DNA from: Bettongia penicillata ogilbyi
Taxonomy: Eukaryota > Chordata > Mammalia > Diprotodontia > Potoroidae
Reading direction: 5' to 3'
Assembly (NCBI GenBank): GCA_023548195.1
Contig: JAJHZJ010000220.1
Span: 1,061,279-1,125,278 of the forward strand
DNA length: 64,000 nt
In this document: piece after piece, positions 34,059-45,084 of the stretch
Layout: each line of letters opens with the position of its first letter
How positions within the stretch are numbered: position 1 is the stretch's first letter
Translations under genes and position numbers: made by a program
The notes under the pieces: generated by a model
Told to the model about the DNA's origin: nothing
Seen by the model: only the letters and a program-made list of their open reading frames with translations
Databases searched by the model: none

Positions 34059-35165
34059 GTGAAAATGTCCAGAAAAGGGGAAAAAAATAAGACCATAGAA
34101 GGTTACTTTCTTGGTGAACAGATATTTCCTCCTTTCCTTTCAGATGAGAAAGAACAATGTTTACCATCAGAGAAAGACATAGAAGTCAAGGCTTCTGTAT
34201 CCCAAGCATTTAAAATAAATATTCAATGGGCTCAGGCCATGGAAGAGCTCAAAAAGGATTTTGAAAATCAAGTTAGACAGGTGGAGGAAAAACTAAGAAG
34301 AGAAATGATAGAGATGCAAGAAAAGCATGTAAAATTGGTCAACACCTTGCCAGAGGAAACCCAAAAAAATGCTGAGGAAAATAACACCTTGAAAAATAGG
34401 CTAACTCAATTGGTAAAAGAGGTGGAAGAAGAATGCTTTCAAAAGGAGAATAAGCCAAATGGAAAAGGATGTTCAAAAGCTCACTGAAGAAAATAGTTCT
34501 TTCAAAATTAAAATGGAACAGATGGAGGCTAATGACTTTCTGAGAAACCAAGAAATCACAACACAAAACCAAAAGAATGAAAAAATAGAAGATAATGTGA
34601 AATATCTCATGGGAAAAACAAGTGACCTGGAAAATAGATCCAGGAGAGACAATTTAAAAATTATGGGACTACCTGAAAGCCATGATCAAAAAAAGAGCCT
34701 AGACATGCTCTTTCATGAAATTATCAAGGAAAACTGCCCTGATATTCTAGAACCAGAGATGAAAATAAGTATTCAAGGAATCCACAGAAAATAAATCCTG
34801 AAAGAGATCCCAAAAGAGAAACTCCCAGGAACATTGTGGCCAGATTCCAGAATTCCCTGGTCAAGGAGAAAATATTGCAAGCAGCTAGAAAGAAACAATT
34901 CAAATATTGTGGAAATACAATCAGGATAACACAAGATCTAGCAGCTTCTACATTAAGGGATCGAAGGGCATGGAATAGGATATTCCAGAAGTCAAAGGAA
35001 CTAGGAATAAAACCAGGAATAACCTACCCAACAAAACTGAGTATAATACTTCAGGGGAAAAACTGGTATTTCAATGAAATAGAGCACTTTCAATTATTCT
35101 TGATGAAACGACCAGAGCTGAAAAGGATATTTGACTTTCAAACACAAGAACGAATTGAAGCATGA
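34059..35165 (+). pseudogene. L1-type ORF1, three-piece, copy C
   Basis: The start at 34059 gives MKMSRKGEKNKTIEGYFLGE; the family start is probably the second Met (34065). Piece 1 (to about 34440) holds the N-terminus and the first coiled-coil heptads. After a frameshift, piece 2 (34459-34794) has the rest of the coiled coil, ENRSRRDNLKIMGLPESHD (RRM region) and NCPDILEPE, then stops. Piece 3 (34836-35165) has the C-terminal domain with RKKQFKYCGNTIRITQDLAA and YPTKLSIILQ and ends FDFQTQERIEA. Two frameshifts and no intact protein. The expected role was RNA binding and chaperoning in the ribonucleoprotein particle. Confidence 0.87.
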
Positions 35166-35285
35166 AAAGTTAAACAGCAAAGAGAAGTCATAAGGGACTT
35201 ACTAAAGTTAAACTGTTTACATTCCTACATGAAAAGACAATATTTGCAACTTTTGCAACTTTTCAGTATCTGGGTAGTAGGGATT

Positions 35286-35342
35286 ACACACACACACACA
35301 CACACACACACGCACGCACACATGCACACACGCACACACAAC
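35286..35342. repeat. (AC)n microsatellite inside copy C
   Basis: ACACAC with GCAC and ATGC interruptions, 120 bases after the ORF1 stop, homologous in position to the repeats in copies A, B and G. Confidence 0.95.
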
Positions 35343-35900
35343 AACAGAGAGCACAGAGTGAATTGAATAGGATGGGATCATATCTTTAAAAAATGAAATT
35401 AAGTGGTGAGAGAGAAATGTATTGGGAAGAGAGAGGGAGAAATGGAATGGGGCAAATTATCTCTCATAGAAGAGGCAGGCAGTAGACTTTTTAGTGGAGG
35501 GAAAAAGAGGGGAGCTGAGAGAAAAACATGAAATTTACTCTCATCACATTCGACTAAAGGAAAGGAATAAAAAGCACACTCATTTTGGGATGAAAACGTG
35601 TCTTACAATACAGGAAAGTGGGGGAGAAGGGGATAAGCAGATTGGGAGAGATGAGGAAAGGGAGGGCAATGGGAGGAGGGAGCATTTTGAAATCAACACT
35701 CTTGGGGAGAGACAGGATCAAAAGAGAGAATAGATGCAATGGGGGCAGGATAAGATGGAGGGACATATAGTTAGTCTTACACAACACGACTATTATCAAA
35801 GTCATTTGCAAAACTACGTGGATGTGGCCCATGTTGAATTGCCTGCCTCCCCAAAGGGAAAGGGTGGGGAGGGAGGGATAGGGAGAAGTAGGAACTCAAA

Positions 35901-36315
35901 GAAGGAAGGAAAAAAAGAAGGAAGAAATTCAAAAGGAAGGAAGGAAGGAAGGAAGGAAGGGAGGGAGGAAGGGAGGGAGAAAGGAAGGAAGGAAGGAAGG
36001 AAAGAAGGAAGGAAGGAAGGAAGGAAGGAAGGAAGGAAGGAAGGAAGGAAGGAAGGAAGGGAGGGAGGGAGGGAGGGAGAAAGGAAGGAAGGAAGGAAGG
36101 AAGGAAGGAAGGAAGGAAGGAAGGAAGGAAGGAAGGGAGGGAGGGAGGGAGGGAGGGAGGGAGGGAGAAAGGAAGGAAGGAAGGAAGGAAGGAAGGAAGG
36201 AAGGAAGGAAGGAAGGAAGGAAGGAAGGAAGGAAGGGAGGGAGGGAGGGAGGGAGAAAGAAAGAAAAAAAGAAGGAAGGAAATAAAGAAAGAAAGAAAGA
36301 GAAAGAAGAAAAGAA
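35901..36315. repeat. (GGAA)n/(GGGA)n satellite with higher-order blocks
   Basis: A homopurine tract of about 400 bases. It is made of blocks of GGAA units, then GGGA units, joined by GAGAAAGG. The joints lie at 35977, 36077, 36165 and 36253, so the block period is 100, 88 and 88 bases. It gives four spurious frames of 164-185 codons (poly EGRK on plus, poly SFLP on minus). It starts where copy C should have its A-rich tail. Confidence 0.95.
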
Positions 36316-36484
36316 AGGAAGAAATCTGACACATAAACCCCCAAGGTAACTTGGCATCCTCTGATCATTCAAATTTACCTTCCTTTGGAGAGGAGAAGGA
36401 AGGCAGCAACCAGAAGGGAGCAAACAAGTTGAGTTACCCAGCTAACTGGGTCCCCTTTCAGGCAGCTCAGTGTATTCACAGGTC
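36316..36484. other. Unassigned short stretch
   Basis: No gene or known repeat seen between the satellite and the next SINE head. Confidence 0.4.
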
Positions 36485-36531
36485 TGTGTTCATCCTTCTT
36501 TTTCGAAGAAGACCATGACATCAGAGAAATA
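36485..36531 (+). mobile_element. Head of an unclassified SINE-like repeat
   Basis: 'gtgttcatccttctttttcgaagaagaccatgacatcagagaaat' matches the beginnings of the repeats at 44785 (plus) and 48036 (minus). It is cut off by the L1 that follows. Confidence 0.5.
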
Positions 36532-36954
36532 ATGAGAAAACAGGGAATTGCCAACCGGGACCAGTCCTATTATTCTTCCGTGTATTCCCGAGAAAATCGG
36601 CAGCTTCCCCGAAGCCTGATGGCATATGCTTCAATATAGCTTCTAGGAAATACAGAAGCACTCCACCAGGCCTCAGTACCTGCCAGACACCACCACTAAG
36701 AAACTCAGTGAGTACCAGATAACATGCCAGACCCCTACAGTCTCCAATAGTGACAGCCAACCCCCATTTCACCACCTTAATGCTGCACTAGACACAAGGG
36801 TCCCCAATGGGCCTCAGGACAACATCAACGAAGCACCAAACAAACAGCCAGAGCCTGTAGCCACTAGCACAGGAAACCTGAGACAGTTCTCCTTCCACCC
36901 TGGAATCAGAGCTCAAATTTTAAAAAAAGAGAAAAGGCCAGAAGAGGTGGGAGG

Positions 36955-37965
36955 ATGAATAGGAAACAAGAACCAAAAAGGCATCTGACCATAGAAAGTT
37001 ATGTTGGCAGTGAAAACCAAGAACCAAACTAAGAAGAGGATAACAATGTCCAAACACCTGTGGGCAAAACTCCAAAGAATAACTGTAAGTATTCTCAAGC
37101 CCAGAAAAATATTATAAAAGACCTCAGAAAGGAGCTTAAAAATCATATGAGAGAGAGTAGAAAAAATGGAAAAGAGGATTAAGAGAGATGCAAAAGAATT
37201 ATGAAAGAAGAATCAAGAACCTGAAAAACTGCTTAAGAGGTAGAATTGGTCAAATTGAAAAAGGGATGCAAAAATACACTGAAGGGAACAATTTCTGAAA
37301 GAGTACAACTGGTCAAATGGAAACCATAAAAGCTAATCAAAGAAAATAATACCTTAAAAGTTAGAAATGAGCAAGTAGAAGCTAATGACTGTATGAGATA
37401 TCAAAAATCAACCAACCAAAGAACGAAAAAAGAAGAATAAAATGCAAATACGTCACAGGAAAAAAACAAAAACAACTGACCTAGGAAATAGGTCCAGAAG
37501 AGACAATTTCAGAATCATTGGACTACCTGAAAGCCATAATCAAAAAGAAGTCTTGGATAGCATCTTTCAAGACAGTATCAAGGAAAAGTGCCCTGATGTC
37601 TTGGAACCACAGGACAAAACAGTCATCGAAAGAATCCACCAATCATCCCAGGAAAGACATCCCCAAGTAAAAAACTTCAAGGAATGTTATAGACAAATTT
37701 CAGAACTATAAGATCAAGAAAAAAAAAATACTACCAGTGGCAAGAAAGAAATAATTCAGACATTGGGAAGTCACAATCAGGACTGCACAGGATCTTGCTG
37801 TTGCAAAGTAAAAGACCAGAGATCAAGGAGCATGATATTTTGGAAAGCAAAGGAGCTAGGACTACAGGCAAGAGTCACTTAACTTAACAAATTGAGCATA
37901 ATACACCAGAAAAATGCTCATTCAGTGAAATTGAAGGACTTCAATACATCATAAGGAGAAGATAA
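36955..37965 (+). pseudogene. L1 ORF1, heavily decayed, copy D
   Basis: Starts ATGAATAGGAAACAAGAACC (MNRKQEP..). Coiled-coil remnants lie at 37130-37400. The RRM region is in the frame 37442-37711 with NRSRRDNFRIIGLPESHNQK and KCPDVLEPQDKTVIERIH. The C-terminal domain is traceable to about 37965 only through frameshifts. Confidence 0.78.
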
Positions 37966-38885
37966 AGAGCAAATCAATTATTTTTTTCCTCTAGCATGAA
38001 AACCAAGGAAAAGTATAAACAGTAAAAGAGAAAAAGAAAACAAAAGGAATTCAATGGAGTTATATTGTTTATATTCCTATATTGGAACATACTCATATAT
38101 CTTAAATATTTTATCATTAAATACAGACAAAAAGAATATACATAGACAGAGGATGTAGGTATAATGTAAATTAGAGGGAATGATATGAAAATATTAAGAA
38201 ATGAGAAAGAAGAGCACAACGGGTGCACAAGGAAGGAAGATGGAGTATGGAGTATATTATCTTAAATGAAGAGGGAAGAAAGACCTTTTACACACAAGGG
38301 GAAGATGGGAGGATAGGTGATAGACATTGCTTGAACCTTACTGGCATCATTATTGGTTGGAAGAGGAAATAAATACACAATAATATGCTGCTGAATATAG
38401 AAATCCATCTTATCTGACAGGGAGAAGATTAAGTAAATGGAGGGATGGGAACAGTAGGAAGGGCAGATCAGGGGACTTGATAGACATAAACAAAACACTA
38501 CCAAGGTGAGAAATGTGAAAGGCTGAAAGGCAAGAGAGGAGAAACAGAAGAAGGAATAGGATGGATGGAAATACAAAAGTAGTAATCATAACGGTGAATG
38601 TGAATAGTATGAACTCTCCCATAAGTGGATAGCAGAGTAGGTTAAAAAAAATACAGAATCCTACAAAATGTTACTTACAAGAAACACACTTGAAGCAGAG
38701 AGGCACACACAGACTGATGGTGAGGGACTAGAGCAAAATCTATTATGCTTCAGCTGAAGTAAAAGAAAAAATAGCAGGAGTAGCAGTCCTAATCTTAAAT
38801 TAAGTAAAAACTAAAATCCTCCCAATTAAAAGAGAGAAGGATGGAAGCTACAAATTGCTCAAAGTTACCATAGAAAATGAAGAAA

Positions 38886-40137
38886 TGAATTGAGAAGAAC
38901 AAGAAATAGCCCACCTGTCAAATTTGTGGGAGAGGACAAATTTATGACCAAACAAGCAACAGAGAGCATTACAAAATGTAGAGTAAATAATTTTGATCAT
39001 ATTAAATTGAAAAACTTTCATACAAACAGAACCAATGTAGCCAAGTTTAAAAGGAAAACAGAAAGGTGGGAAACATCTTTAAAGCAAATGTCTCAGATAA
39101 AGTCACCATTTCTCAAATACATAGAGAACCAAATGAAGTTTATGAGAACACAAGTCATTCCACAATTGATAACCAAAGGATAAGAACAGGCAATTTTCTC
39201 TAATTAAAAGAGAAACGGGAGGAAACATCATTTTTTTAAAAGGTACTGTAGACAATGCAGCAACATAAATACTAAATATAATTACACCAATAAGAATGTG
39301 AAGTTCTCTAAATCAGTTTTGTTACAGAAATGCAAATTAAAATAACTCTGAAATATCACCTCACAACAATAAAAATAGCTAATATTATAAAAAAGGAAAA
39401 TTATAAACATTGCAGAGAATGTGGGAAAATCGGAACACCAATGTATTGTTGGTGGAATTGCGAACTCATTCATCTTCTCTGGAAAGATGCCCAAAGGGTA
39501 ACCAAACTGTGCTCACCCTTTGATCCAGCAATACCACTACAAAGTTTGTATCCCAAAGACATCATGAAAAGAGGGAAAAAGTACTACATGAGGAAAAAAT
39601 ATTTTAGGAGCCCTTTTTGTGGTGTAAAAATACTGGAAAATAACCAGATGCTCTTCAATGTGGGAAGGGCTAAACAGGCTGTGGAATATGAATGTAAGGG
39701 AATTTTATTTTTCAATAAGAAATGATGAACAGCCAGATCTCAGAAAATCCTGGAAAGACTTATAGGAACTGATTCAAATTGAAATGAACAGAACCAGGAA
39801 AACATTGTACACTATATCAGCAACACTCTGTGATGATCAACTATGAATGATTCAGTTCTTCTCAGCAGCACAATGATACAAGACAACTAAATAAGACTAC
39901 TGAAGGAAAACAGTATCCATATCCACATAAAGAGCTGATGACCTCTGAATCCAGATCAAAGCATATTTGTTGTAATTGCTTTATTTTTAATTGCAGTTTT
40001 ATTTCCTTTTAATCTGTTTAATTTTCCACACCTGTGCTGAATATGGAAATATAATCTATATGATATTGCTTGCATAAACTATGTCATCTGCCTACCATTT
40101 TCAGAAGAATTGAACCATAAAACAAAAAAGAAAGAAA
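38886..40137 (+). mobile_element. 5'-truncated L1 nested in copy D (same strand)
   Basis: Holds the ORF2 C-terminus (38890-39725: KNFHTNRTNVAKFKRK, MQIKITLKYHLTTIKIANII, GTPMYCWWNCELIHLLW, FDPAIPLQSLYPKD) and a 3'UTR with an A-rich end near 40115-40137. The endonuclease of copy D stops at about 38880 and resumes at about 40140, proving nesting. Candidate target duplication: GAAGAAATGAATTGAG (left) against GAAAGAAATTAAGGAG (right). Confidence 0.8.
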
Positions 40138-41414
40138 TTAAGGAGGTGAATGGAATTTTTGAAAAGTTAGATATGATAAATCTCTGGATAAAATTTAATG
40201 GGACAGAAAGGAGAATATATTTTTTCAGCAGTATCTAGCACCTACACAAAAACTGACCATATATTAGGGCATAAAAACATCACAATCAAATTCAGAAAGG
40301 CAGAAATAGTAAATGTATCCTTTTTGGGTCATGATGCAATAAAAATTATGTGCTTTAAAGGGGCATGGAAAGATAGGCTGAAAGCTAATTGGAAACAAGG
40401 TCTAATCCTAAAAAATGAATTGAACAAAAAAAATCACAGGAAAAATCAATAACTTTATCAAAAAGAATGATGATAATGAGACAACATATCAAGAGCAATT
40501 GGATACAGCTAACATAGTACTTAAGTGAAATTTTATGTTTTGAAATGGTACAATGAATAAAATACAGAAAGAGTAGAACATTGAATTGAGCAAGCAGTTA
40601 AAGTAAGAAAAAGAGCAAATTAAAAACGACCATTTAAGTACAAATTTTAAATTCTGAAAATCAAAAGAGAGATTAATAAAACTGAAAGTAGCTAAACTAT
40701 TGAACTAATAACAAAACAAAGAGCTGGTTTTAAAAAGGGAAAAAAGATAAACCTTGAGTTAATTTGATTATAAATAAGAAAGAAGAAAACCAAATTTTTA
40801 GTATCAAACCTAAAAGAGAGAATTCACCACCAATTAACAGGAAATTACAGCAATAATTAGTAGCTATTTTGCTCAAATGTATTCTAATAAATCTGACATT
40901 TTACGTGAAATTTGATGAATATTTCCAAAAATATAAATTGCTCTGATGAGGAGCAGGAGAAATAAAATTACTTAACTCACCATATTTTAGAAAAAGAAAT
41001 TGAACAAATCATCAATGAACTCTCTAAGGAGAACAAAGAAAAGACCTCTAGGACCAAATGAATATACAAATAAACTCTACCAAACTTTTAAAGAAAAATT
41101 ATTTCTACTATTATGTACACTATTTAAGAAAAGAGAAGCATTTCTAAGGCATGTTTTTTAATCACGAAAATATGAAGCTGATACCTTAACTAGGAAGAGT
41201 CAAAACAGCAAAAGAAAATTATAGACCAATTTCCCTAATGAATATTGATGCAAAAATTTTAAATAAAATATTATCAAAGATATCAATTTGTCATGAGCAT
41301 AATACACTATGATAAGGAATACAAAGCTGGTTCAACATTTGAAAAAAAACTAATAGCATAATTGACCATCTTTGTAGCAAAAACCAATAGAAACAATGTA
41401 ATTATCTCAATAGA

Positions 41415-41910
41415 TCAAAAAAAATCATTTTGGCATTTTTTTCTTTTTCCTTATTTTTTTTTCAATTACATGTAAAGGTAGTTTTTAATATTCATTTTTG
41501 AAAATTTTGAGTTCCAAATTTCCCCTCCATCATTTCTTCCCCAATTTGACAAACAATTTTAAATTGGTTATACATATATAATCATGTTAGACATATTTCC
41601 ATATTAGTTGTCTTGTGAAAGAAGAATCAGAACAAAAGGGAAACCCATGAGAAAGAACAAACAGTAAAGAAAAAAGTGAAAATACTGTACTTCAATCTAC
41701 ATTCAGACTTCTTCAGCTTTTTCTCTGGTCATGGTTGCATTATCCATCACAAGTCTTTTGGAATTGTCTTAGATCATTGTATTTTTGAAAGGAGCTAAAT
41801 ATATCATTGTTAATCAATGAAAAATGTTGTTGTAATGTGTAATGTTGTCCTGGTTCTGCTCATTTCACTCAACATTAGTTCATGCAAGCCTTCTCAGGTT
41901 TCAGAAAAAA
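41415..41910 (-). mobile_element. 5'-truncated L1 3' end nested in copy D (opposite strand)
   Basis: Antisense L1 3'UTR: it starts with a T-rich tail complement and 'caattacatgtaaaggtagtttttaatattcatttttgaaaattttgagttcc', and ends in 'ctggttctgctcatttcactcaacattagttcatgcaagcc', the complement of the ORF2 end. ORF2 of copy D (..NNVIISID) breaks at about 41415 and resumes at about 41911. Candidate target duplication: A8 followed by TCATTTTGG against A9 followed by TGGTTTGG. Confidence 0.75.
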
Positions 41911-42928
41911 AAATGGTTTGGAAAAAAGTACAGCACCAATTTCTTTTAAAAACACTAGAGAGCATAGGAATAGAGATTTCCTTAAAATGATGAGTAGCAT
42001 CTACCTAATACCATAAGCAAGCATTATATGTCATTGGTTTAAGTTAGAAGACTTCTCAATAATATCAGGTATGAAACAAGGATTCCCACTGTCACTAATA
42101 CTATTATCTATTGTGCTGGAAGTATTAGTTCTAGAAATAGAAGAAGAAGGAATTAGAAAACATAAGGAGGAAATAAAACTCTTTGCAAATGACACAATGG
42201 AATACTTAGAGAAGCCTTGAAAATCAACTGAAAGCTACTAGAAATGATTAACAACTTTACAAAGTTTCAGGATATAAAATAAACTCAGATAAATCATCAA
42301 CATTACTACATATCACCAACAAAGCTTAGCAAAATGAGATTAAATAGAAAATTTCCATCTAAAATTACTCTAGGTAATATAACACATTTGGGAGCCTACT
42401 TGCCAAGACAAATCCAGAAACTCTACTAATACAGTTACAAAATATTTTTCACACAAATAAAGTCAAATCTAAACCACTGGTTGAAAAATGTTTGCTCACG
42501 TGTAGTCTGAGCTAATGTAATAAGAATGACAATTCTAACTAAATTAATTTATGTATTCTGTACAATACCCATAAAACTACCAAAAATTATTTGATGGAGC
42601 TAGAAAAAATAATAACTTAATTTATCTGGAAAAATGAAAGGGTAAGAATATGGGGAAAAGTAATGAAAAATAAATATAAAGGAAGGTACCCTAGTCATAC
42701 CAGTTCTAAAACTATACTAAAAAACAGCAATCATCAAAATTATTTGGTATTGGCTAAAAAGTAGAGTGGTAGATAAGTGATGTTAGGCACACATGACACA
42801 ATAACAAATTGTTATGGTCATCTGCTATTTGAGAAACAAAAAGACTCCAGCTTCTGGGATAAGAACTCCATATTTGGCAAAAGTTGCTGGAAAAATTGGG
42901 GGAAAAAAGCATGACAGAAACTAGGTGG

Positions 42929-42987
42929 AAAAATTATTAAACTAAAAAGCTTATAAAAATGAATCTTGAAAACTATCACAAAATATA
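42929..42987 (+). repeat. Displaced copy of the L1 3'-terminal segment within ORF2
   Basis: Matches 44161-44219 at about 56 of 59 positions, in direct orientation and 1232 bases away. It replaces roughly 20-25 bases of ORF2 expected here from the L1 at 49.7 kb (between its 54755 and 54785). Confidence 0.85.
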
Positions 42988-44160
42988 CCAAGATGAAATC
43001 AAAATGGTTACATGATTTAGACATGAAGGGTGATACCAAAATCAAACTTGGAGATAAAGGAATAGTTTACTTTTCAGTCATATTGAGAACAAATGTATTT
43101 TTAACCAAATGAGAGATAGAAGACTTTATGAAATGCAAAATTAATAATTATGATTGCATTAAATTGAGAAGTTCTTGCACAAACAAAGCCAACACAGCCA
43201 AGAATAGAAGGGAAACATAAAATGAGAAAATTTTTCACTTCCAGTATTTCTGATAAAGCCCTCACTTCTAAAATGTACAGAGAAATGAGTAGAATTTATG
43301 AGAATATAAGTCATTACCAAATTTGTAAATGGTCAAAGGATATGAATAGCCCCTTTCCAGATGAAGAAATTAAAGATATCTATAGTCATAGGAAAAAGTA
43401 GTCTAAATCACTATTTATTATAGAAATAAAAATAAGATAATTCTGAGGTACAACCTCACACCCATCAGATTAGTTTATATGCCAAAAAGATGATAAATGT
43501 TGGTAAGGAATGAAAATTGGGATACTGATGTGTTTTTGGTGGAGTTGTGAACCGATCCAACTAAGGCCAATTGAATTATTAGTGTGTTTTGCTCCAGAAA
43601 TAACATTACTACCAAAGAGATCATAAAAATGGGAAAAGTACCCACATGTACAAAAACATTTACAGCAGCTCCTTTTGTGACAGCAAAGAATTGGGAATTC
43701 TGGGAATACCTATCAGATGGAGAATGGTGAACAAGTTGTTCTATATAAATGTATTGGAATCCCATTGTTCTACAAGAAATGTTGAACAGGAGGATTTCAG
43801 AAAAATCTGGACTTACATAAACTGATTCTTAGTGATGTAAGCAGAACTAGGAGAGCATTGTACACAGCAACAGTAATATTGTGAAACGAACAACTATGGT
43901 AGAACATACATATGAAGAATGACTCTTCACAGTAATACAATGATCCAAGAAAATTCTAAAAAACTTGTGCTGGAAAATGAGTTTAAAGACAGATTGAAGC
44001 ATATTACTTTCATAATTTTTGTTCTTTTTTCAGACTTTTCCCTTTTGTTCTGTTTCTTCTTTTATAACATTACTAGTGTGGAAATATGTGTGCATGACTG
44101 CACTTATATAGCATAGTAGATTGCATGCCATATTGGGGAGGGCATTGGAGAGGGAGGGAG

Positions 44161-44219
44161 AAAAATTGTTAAACTAAAAAGCTTATAAAAAGGAATCTTG
44201 AAAACTATCACAAAAAATA
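44161..44219 (+). repeat. L1 3'-terminal segment (source of the displaced copy)
   Basis: The last 60 bases of copy D before its AATAAA-containing end. Shares with 42929-42987 the variant words TTAAACTAAAAAGC and GAATCTTGAAAACTATCAC, which differ from the 3' ends of the other L1 copies here. Confidence 0.85.
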
Positions 44220-44226
44220 AAATACT

Positions 44227-44784
44227 ATTTATGATATAAAAGAAATAATACAAAACTACTCAGACTGAATACAGAAAATAAAATGACAATCAAAAGAATC
44301 ATCAGATTGTCTACGGGTAGTTGAAGGAGAGGAGGGGAATACATGCTGCAGTCTCTGAGAGACTAAATCATTAAATTCAATTATTTCAATGATGAACTAC
44401 AAATTTTGCCAACAACTCATTGAAAGTTCTTCAAATATAAAGGAAAGGGAATTAAGATAAGTTTTATTTTGTTTTCTATGCCTAGCATGATCTGCAAGAA
44501 AGATCAGAAGAATGATGACTGAAGAGCAAAAGAGTTCAGTATTTGATACAGCATGACATACTCAATAAACCTGAGGCTAACAAATAATGTTAAAAGGTAA
44601 TTCTTCAATAAAAGTTTCATTCAAAGGACTCCTACAAAGAAAATCATAACTTGCCAGATTATACACATCATAAATCCCGCAATACAACAGACATACATAA
44701 AACATAGATGAAAAAGAGGAAGAATATGGTTCCTTAACTTGAAGGTTGTGTCCCCAAAAGGCAGCTACTATTTCTCACATATTG
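44227..44784. other. No gene or recognised repeat
   Basis: AT-rich DNA directly beyond the 3' end of copy D. Confidence 0.4.
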
Positions 44785-45035
44785 TTCTTCATCCTTCATT
44801 TGTGAAGTGGATAGATGCCATCCTGAGGATGATGTCTTGACTTATTCATGAACTGGATTTAGGTGCACCAGAATTTCCCAGTGATTAGTCTCATTCTCTC
44901 CTTGAGAGTGATCAAAGTATAGTGATAAAACAATAGTCAAGATGACTGGCCATGGCCCAGGATTCAGTGGATGACCTTGGTCTTTTTAAATTAAGGTCTT
45001 TCCCAGGCCTCAGTTTGTCTGAGTCAATACCCATT
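44785..45035 (+). mobile_element. Unclassified marsupial SINE-like repeat
   Basis: 'cttcatccttcatttgtgaagtggatagatgccatcctgaggatgatgtcttgact' through 'atgactggccatggcccaggattcagtggatgaccttggtct' to 'aaggtctttcccaggcctcagtttg'. The repeat at 47850-48036 is the same element inverted, and 36485-36531 its head. I recognise it as repeated in marsupial DNA but cannot name it. Confidence 0.6.
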
Positions 45036-45084
45036 AAATGACTGAGAAAGGGGTAAAAATTGAGACAATAATATCCTGCCTTAC

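Larger units (their letters stand above)
33545..35900 (+). mobile_element. HAL1-like (ORF1-only) element, copy C, sense
   Basis: Partial 5'UTR (33545-34058; matches copy A from 'gccaagaggggag..gtgtctccataactcaggcc' onward), ORF1 (34059-35165), an AC repeat (35286-35342), and the purine-rich 3' region ('gaattgcctgcctccccaaagggaaagg', 'gaactcaaag') that copy A also has. Where copy A continues to its AATAAA end, copy C passes into a GAAGG/GGAA satellite. The long minus-strand frame 33568-34167 is antisense to the 5'UTR and not a gene. This is the best-preserved ORF1 of the window. Confidence 0.78.
38561..43885 (+). pseudogene. L1 ORF2 (endonuclease-reverse transcriptase), decayed and interrupted, copy D
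   Basis: Begins ATGGATGGAAATACAAAAG, giving V-N-V-N-S-M-N-S-P, the endonuclease N-terminus with the active-site Asn region. After the nested L1, the endonuclease resumes at 40140 with INLWIKFNG.., TDHILGHK and GHDAIKI (relatives read SDHxAIK). RT blocks follow from about 40980; the catalytic box at 42182-42193 reads F-A-N-D where active enzymes have FADD. The Cys-rich C-terminal region is traceable around 43500-43790. Not functional: dozens of stops, two insertions and a changed catalytic Asp. Confidence 0.8.
36532..44226 (+). mobile_element. Old, nearly full-length LINE-1 (copy D) with two nested insertions
   Basis: 5'UTR (36532-36954), ORF1 remnant (36955-37965), spacer without a CA repeat, ORF2 remnant (38561-43885) and 3'UTR ending in AATAAAATAC near 44226. 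Removing the inserts at 38886-40137 and 41415-41910 leaves about 5.9 kb, a normal L1 length. All frames are fragmented, and divergence from the L1 at 49.7 kb is high, so it is old. A 59-base piece of its own 3' end is duplicated inside ORF2 (42929-42987). Confidence 0.8.

Noticed and set aside
33568..34167. 199-codon minus-strand frame
   Set aside because: Antisense to the GC-richer 5'UTR of copy C and the start of its ORF1; no domain and the low stop density comes from base composition.
35734..36423. Four long overlapping frames of 164-185 codons (EGRK-rich on plus, SFLP-rich on minus)
   Set aside because: They are the GGAA/GGGA satellite read in several frames; no gene.
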